Assembly: GCA_963767645.1 (NCBI GenBank)
Contig: CAVYEW010000019.1
Coordinates: 1-27,265, forward strand
Length of the DNA: 27,265 bases
Origin: DATFDN01 sp963767645
Lineage (GTDB): Bacteria; Pseudomonadota; Alphaproteobacteria; Acetobacterales; Acetobacteraceae
Reading direction: 5' to 3'
In this document: piece after piece, positions 24,656 to 27,265 of the stretch
Position numbering within the stretch: the stretch's first letter is position 1
Layout: every line of letters begins with the position of its first letter
Notes under the pieces: model-generated
Database searches by the model: none
What the model was told of the DNA's origin: nothing
The model's input: only the letters and a program-made list of their open reading frames with translations
Made by a program: the position numbers and the translations under genes

Positions 24656-26931
24656 ACTACATCGTCAGCAAGCCGGAATTGAAGGTCGTCGGCACCCGCC
24701 CGGTGCGGCCCGACGGCGTGGACAAGGTGACGGGCGCCGCCCAGTTCGGTGCCGACATGGCATTGCCGGGAATGCTGTGGGGCAAGGTGAAGCGCAGCCC
24801 GTACGCGCATGCGCGGATCAAGGCGATCGACACCAGCAAGGCGCTGAAGCTGCCCGGCGTGCGTGCCGTGGCGACGGCGGCGGACTTCCCCGACATTCCC
24901 TCGGAAGAGGCGTTCGTCGGCGAAGGACCGATGAACTTCCGCGACCTGTCGCGCAACTGCCTGGCGCGCGACAAGGCACTCTACGAGGGGCACGCCATTG
25001 CCGCCGTGGCCGCGATCTCGCAATCGGTGGCCGACGCCGCGCTCGAGCTGATCGAGGTCGAGTACGAGGTGCTGCCGCATGTGATCGACGTCGAGGCGGC
25101 AATGCGCCCGGACGCGCCGGTGCTGCACGACGACCTGTTCACGCAGGGGCTGGCGGAAAAGCCCAGCAAGCCGTCCAACATCGCCAAGCGTGTCGCCTTC
25201 AAGAAGGGCGACGTCGAAGCGGGCTTCCGCGAGGCGGAGATCGTCGTCGAGGGCCGCTATACGACGCAGCCGGTGCATCAGGCCTATATCGAGCCGCATG
25301 CCTGCGTGGTCAGCGTCGCCGCCGACGGGCAGGCGCAGATCTACAGTTCCAGCCAGGGCCAGTTCATGGTCCGCGCCTACTGCGCGAAGCTGCTGAACTG
25401 GGATCTGTCCAATGTCCGCGCCGTGCCGCTGGAGATCGGCGGCGGGTTCGGCGGCAAGACGCTGGTCTATCTGGAGCCGGTGGCGCTGGTGCTGGCGCAG
25501 AAATCCGGTCGCCCGGTGAAGATGGTGATGACGCGCGAGGAGGTGTTCCGCGCGAGCGGCCCGACCTCCGGCGGGGTGATCGAGGTGAAGCTCGGCGCCA
25601 GGCGCGACGGCACCATCGTTGCCGCGCAGCAGGTGCTGAAATACCAGGCCGGCGCCTTCCCCGGCTCGCCGATCGGGCCGGGCTGCATGTGCGGCTTCGC
25701 GATGTATGACCTGCCGAATGTCGATGTCGTGGGATTCGACGTGGTCTCCAACCGGCCGAAAGTGGCCGCGTACCGGGCACCTGGAGCGCCGCTGTCGTCC
25801 TGGGCGGTCGAGAGCGCGATGGATGATCTGGCGCGCAAGCTGGAGATGGACCCGGTCGCGCTGCGCGAGAAGAACGCCGTCCGCAATGGCAGCAAGACCC
25901 ATTACGGGCCGAGCTTTCGCGACATCGGCTTCCTGGAGACGCTCGCGGCGGCGAAGAACCATCCGCACTACCGCGCGCCGCTCGGCCGCAACCAGGGAAG
26001 GGGCATCGCCTGCGGGTTCTGGTTCAACATCGGCGGCGAGTCCTCGGGCGCCGTCTATATCAACGAGGACGGCACCGCGAGCGTGGTGTCGGGCAATCCC
26101 GATATCGGCGGCTCGCGCGCATCGATGGCGATGATGGCGGCCGAGGTGCTCGGCATCCCGGTCGAGAAGGTACGTCCGATCGTGGGCGACACCAGCTCGA
26201 TCGGCTTCTCGCATCTGACCGGAGGTTCGCGGGTGACGTTTGCGACCGGCATGGCCGTCACCCACGCCGCCGAGCGCGTGGTCGAGCAGCTCAAGGCCCG
26301 CGCCGCGCAGATCTGGGAGATTCCGGCCGAGGCGGTGGAGTGGCGCGACGGCGCGGCCTATCCCGCGGGCTCGAATGCCGGCGCATTCGAGCCGCTGACG
26401 CTCGCCCAGATCGCCGAAAAGGCGGGACGAACCGGCGGGCCGATCAGCTCGGAGGTATCGCTGAACGCGCAAGGCGCCGGTCCTGGCTTCGGGGCGCATA
26501 TCTGCGACGTGGAGGTCGATCCGGAGACCGGGCGCACAACGATCCTGCGCTACACGGCCGTGCAGGATGTCGGTAAGGCGATCCACCCGTCCTATGTCGA
26601 GGGGCAGATCCAGGGCGGCGCGGCGCAGGGCATTGGCTGGGCGCTGAACGAGGAGTACGTGTACGATGCCCAAGGCAGGCTGGAGAATCCGGGGTTCCTG
26701 GACTACCGCGTGCCCGTCGCTTCCGACCTGCCGCGCATCGAGGCGGTGATGGTCGAGGTGCCGAACCCGCGCCATCCGTTCGGCGCGCGCGGCGTGGGGG
26801 AGGTGCCTATCGTGCCGCCGATGGCGGCGGTCGGCAACGCGATCCGCGCCGCAACCGGCATCCGGATGCGCGACCTGCCGATGTCGCCGCCCAAGATGCG
26901 CGCGGCGTTCGATGCGGCCAAGGCGTCCTGA
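24652..26931 (+). CDS. Molybdopterin-binding catalytic subunit of a xanthine dehydrogenase-family hydroxylase
   Basis: The large subunit binds the Mo-pterin cofactor and hydroxylates a carbon centre with water as oxygen source. The 759-residue protein has the N-terminal a/b-hammerhead region (V-D-K-V-T-G-A-A-Q-F-G-A-D). It has the cofactor motif E-I-G-G-G-F-G-G-K and the loop A-Y-R-A-P-G-A-P. The catalytic base is Glu717 in G-V-G-E-V-P-I-V-P-P. The loop sequence lacks the A-Y-R-C-S-F-R of form I CO dehydrogenase, so CO oxidation is unlikely. The set resembles aldehyde oxidase/hydroxybenzoyl-CoA-reductase-like enzymes, but the substrate cannot be assigned. ATG 24652 is fixed by overlap with the 2Fe-2S gene; an upstream open frame is out-of-frame shadow. 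Confidence 0.94.
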   Translation: MNYIVSKPELKVVGTRPVRPDGVDKVTGAAQFGADMALPGMLWGKVKRSPYAHARIKAIDTSKALKLPGVRAVATAADFPDIPSEEAFVGEGPMNFRDLSRNCLARDKALYEGHAIAAVAAISQSVADAALELIEVEYEVLPHVIDVEAAMRPDAPVLHDDLFTQGLAEKPSKPSNIAKRVAFKKGDVEAGFREAEIVVEGRYTTQPVHQAYIEPHACVVSVAADGQAQIYSSSQGQFMVRAYCAKLLNWDLSNVRAVPLEIGGGFGGKTLVYLEPVALVLAQKSGRPVKMVMTREEVFRASGPTSGGVIEVKLGARRDGTIVAAQQVLKYQAGAFPGSPIGPGCMCGFAMYDLPNVDVVGFDVVSNRPKVAAYRAPGAPLSSWAVESAMDDLARKLEMDPVALREKNAVRNGSKTHYGPSFRDIGFLETLAAAKNHPHYRAPLGRNQGRGIACGFWFNIGGESSGAVYINEDGTASVVSGNPDIGGSRASMAMMAAEVLGIPVEKVRPIVGDTSSIGFSHLTGGSRVTFATGMAVTHAAERVVEQLKARAAQIWEIPAEAVEWRDGAAYPAGSNAGAFEPLTLAQIAEKAGRTGGPISSEVSLNAQGAGPGFGAHICDVEVDPETGRTTILRYTAVQDVGKAIHPSYVEGQIQGGAAQGIGWALNEEYVYDAQGRLENPGFLDYRVPVASDLPRIEAVMVEVPNPRHPFGARGVGEVPIVPPMAAVGNAIRAATGIRMRDLPMSPPKMRAAFDAAKAS

Positions 26932-26940
26932 TCGGACGCT

Positions 26941-27189
26941 ATGCCGCGCGTCGTCTTCTCGGGTTCGTCCTGCCAGGCCCTCACCGGTGGGCGAACCGAG
27001 CTGGAGGTGGCGGCGCGCACGTTCCGCGCCCTGGTCCGGGAGCTTGAGGATCGTTTTCCCGGTCTTGGCACGCAGGTCGAGGCTGGGATGGCGATTGCGA
27101 TCGATGGGGTGATTTACCAGGACGCGTATGGCGCGACGCTAGAGGATGGGAGCGAGATCTACCTCATCCCGAAGATCGCCGGCGGGTAG
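26941..27189 (+). CDS. MoaD/ThiS-like ubiquitin-fold protein ending in Gly-Gly
   Basis: The 82-residue protein has the size and pattern of sulfur-carrier proteins: a first β-strand, a helix (F-R-A-L-V-R-E-L-E-D-R-F-P-G-L), then A-I-A-I-D-G and the late D-G-S-E-I-Y-L-I-P strand. It terminates exactly in I-A-G-G. In MoaD and ThiS the terminal Gly-Gly is adenylated and thiocarboxylated, so a sulfur-donor role is plausible. It begins 9 bp after the molybdenum hydroxylase large subunit and is probably cotranscribed. It may serve molybdopterin sulfuration for this enzyme, or be a MoaD paralogue with another use; no E1-like MoeB is nearby. Confidence 0.82.
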   Translation: MPRVVFSGSSCQALTGGRTELEVAARTFRALVRELEDRFPGLGTQVEAGMAIAIDGVIYQDAYGATLEDGSEIYLIPKIAGG

Positions 27190-27198
27190 GGGCGCGGG

Positions 27199-27227
27199 TT
27201 GCGGCAAGCCGGGCCGGCGGCTATACC
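27199..27227 (+). promoter_or_regulatory. Promoter for the tRNA gene
   Basis: TTGCGG (27199–27204) and TATACC (27222–27227) are separated by exactly 17 bp. The tRNA begins 9 bp after the -10 element, which is the usual distance for a tRNA promoter. Both hexamers are seen directly; use as a promoter is inferred. Confidence 0.5.
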
Positions 27228-27236
27228 CCCGGCCAA

Positions 27237-27265
27237 GCCGACGTAGCTCAGGGGTAGAGCAACTG
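27237..27265 (+). tRNA. 5' part of a tRNA gene, probably tRNA-Thr, cut by window edge
   Basis: The last 29 bases read as a tRNA 5' half: acceptor strand GCCGACG, the invariant TA, D-stem GCTC/GAGC around an AGGGGTA loop, then the anticodon stem strand beginning ACTG. The GCCGACGTAGCTCAG opening and the A-ACTG start of the anticodon stem resemble alphaproteobacterial tRNA-Thr. The anticodon lies beyond the window, so the isotype is a guess. Confidence 0.8.

Noticed and set aside
24586..26775. 729-codon open frame antisense to the molybdenum hydroxylase large subunit
   Set aside because: Shadow of a conserved gene in GC-rich DNA; no family features.
24652..26931. Form I carbon monoxide dehydrogenase
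   Set aside because: The active-site loop reads A-Y-R-A-P-G, not A-Y-R-C-S-F-R, so only the wider molybdenum hydroxylase family is supported.

Overview
The window looks like chromosomal DNA from a GC-rich alphaproteobacterium. The evidence is the impA–impH-type order of its type VI secretion (T6SS) genes with two adjacent tssC copies, a small DUF1127 protein, a linked rluB-like/rsmD pair, and heavy G/C use at third codon positions. A more precise placement, for example Rhodospirillales/Acetobacteraceae or Sphingomonadales, would be a guess. No insertion sequence, prophage or CRISPR array was seen.

Region 1 (1–13654) is a T6SS locus. The minus strand carries tssH/clpV followed by hcp, which is cut by the left edge. 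Divergently, the plus strand carries tssA, tssB, tssC, a second tssC-like gene, tagJ/impE, tssE, tssF, tssG and a class I SAM methyltransferase. The last four are chained by 4-bp stop/start overlaps. Together these encode the contractile sheath (TssB/C), its disassembly ATPase (TssH, with accessory TagJ), the tube (Hcp) and the baseplate (TssE/F/G). The membrane complex, tssK, VgrG/PAAR and effectors are not in view. The methyltransferase is the least expected member of this operon.

Region 2 (13684–18911) holds a pirin, a LysR regulator, two tiny alphaproteobacterial proteins (DUF1127 and a short protein with a signal-peptide-like segment), then an overlapping trio of glutamine amidotransferase-like hydrolase, pseudouridine synthase and rsmD, then a TetR regulator. 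Region 3 (19035–22645) has a membrane protein divergent from tetR, a HAD phosphatase on the minus strand, a Gfo/Idh/MocA oxidoreductase and a ChrA-type transporter. Region 4 (22646–23286) contains two likely tiny convergent genes. Region 5 (23287–27189) is a molybdenum hydroxylase operon (FAD subunit, 2Fe-2S subunit, Mo-pterin subunit) followed by a MoaD/ThiS-like protein ending in Gly-Gly. The window ends inside a tRNA gene that has its own promoter-like sequence.

The most striking feature is a set of reading-frame breaks. tssA, the second tssC, tagJ, the amidotransferase-like hydrolase and the HAD phosphatase each continue perfectly after one extra base, and two tiny genes probably do the same. 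All shifts have the same sign. The three that are tightly positioned by homology share the context GTAC-N-GA. Residual insertion errors in a long-read assembly are the simplest explanation. The shared context nevertheless deserves a check for a mutational hotspot or +1 recoding.
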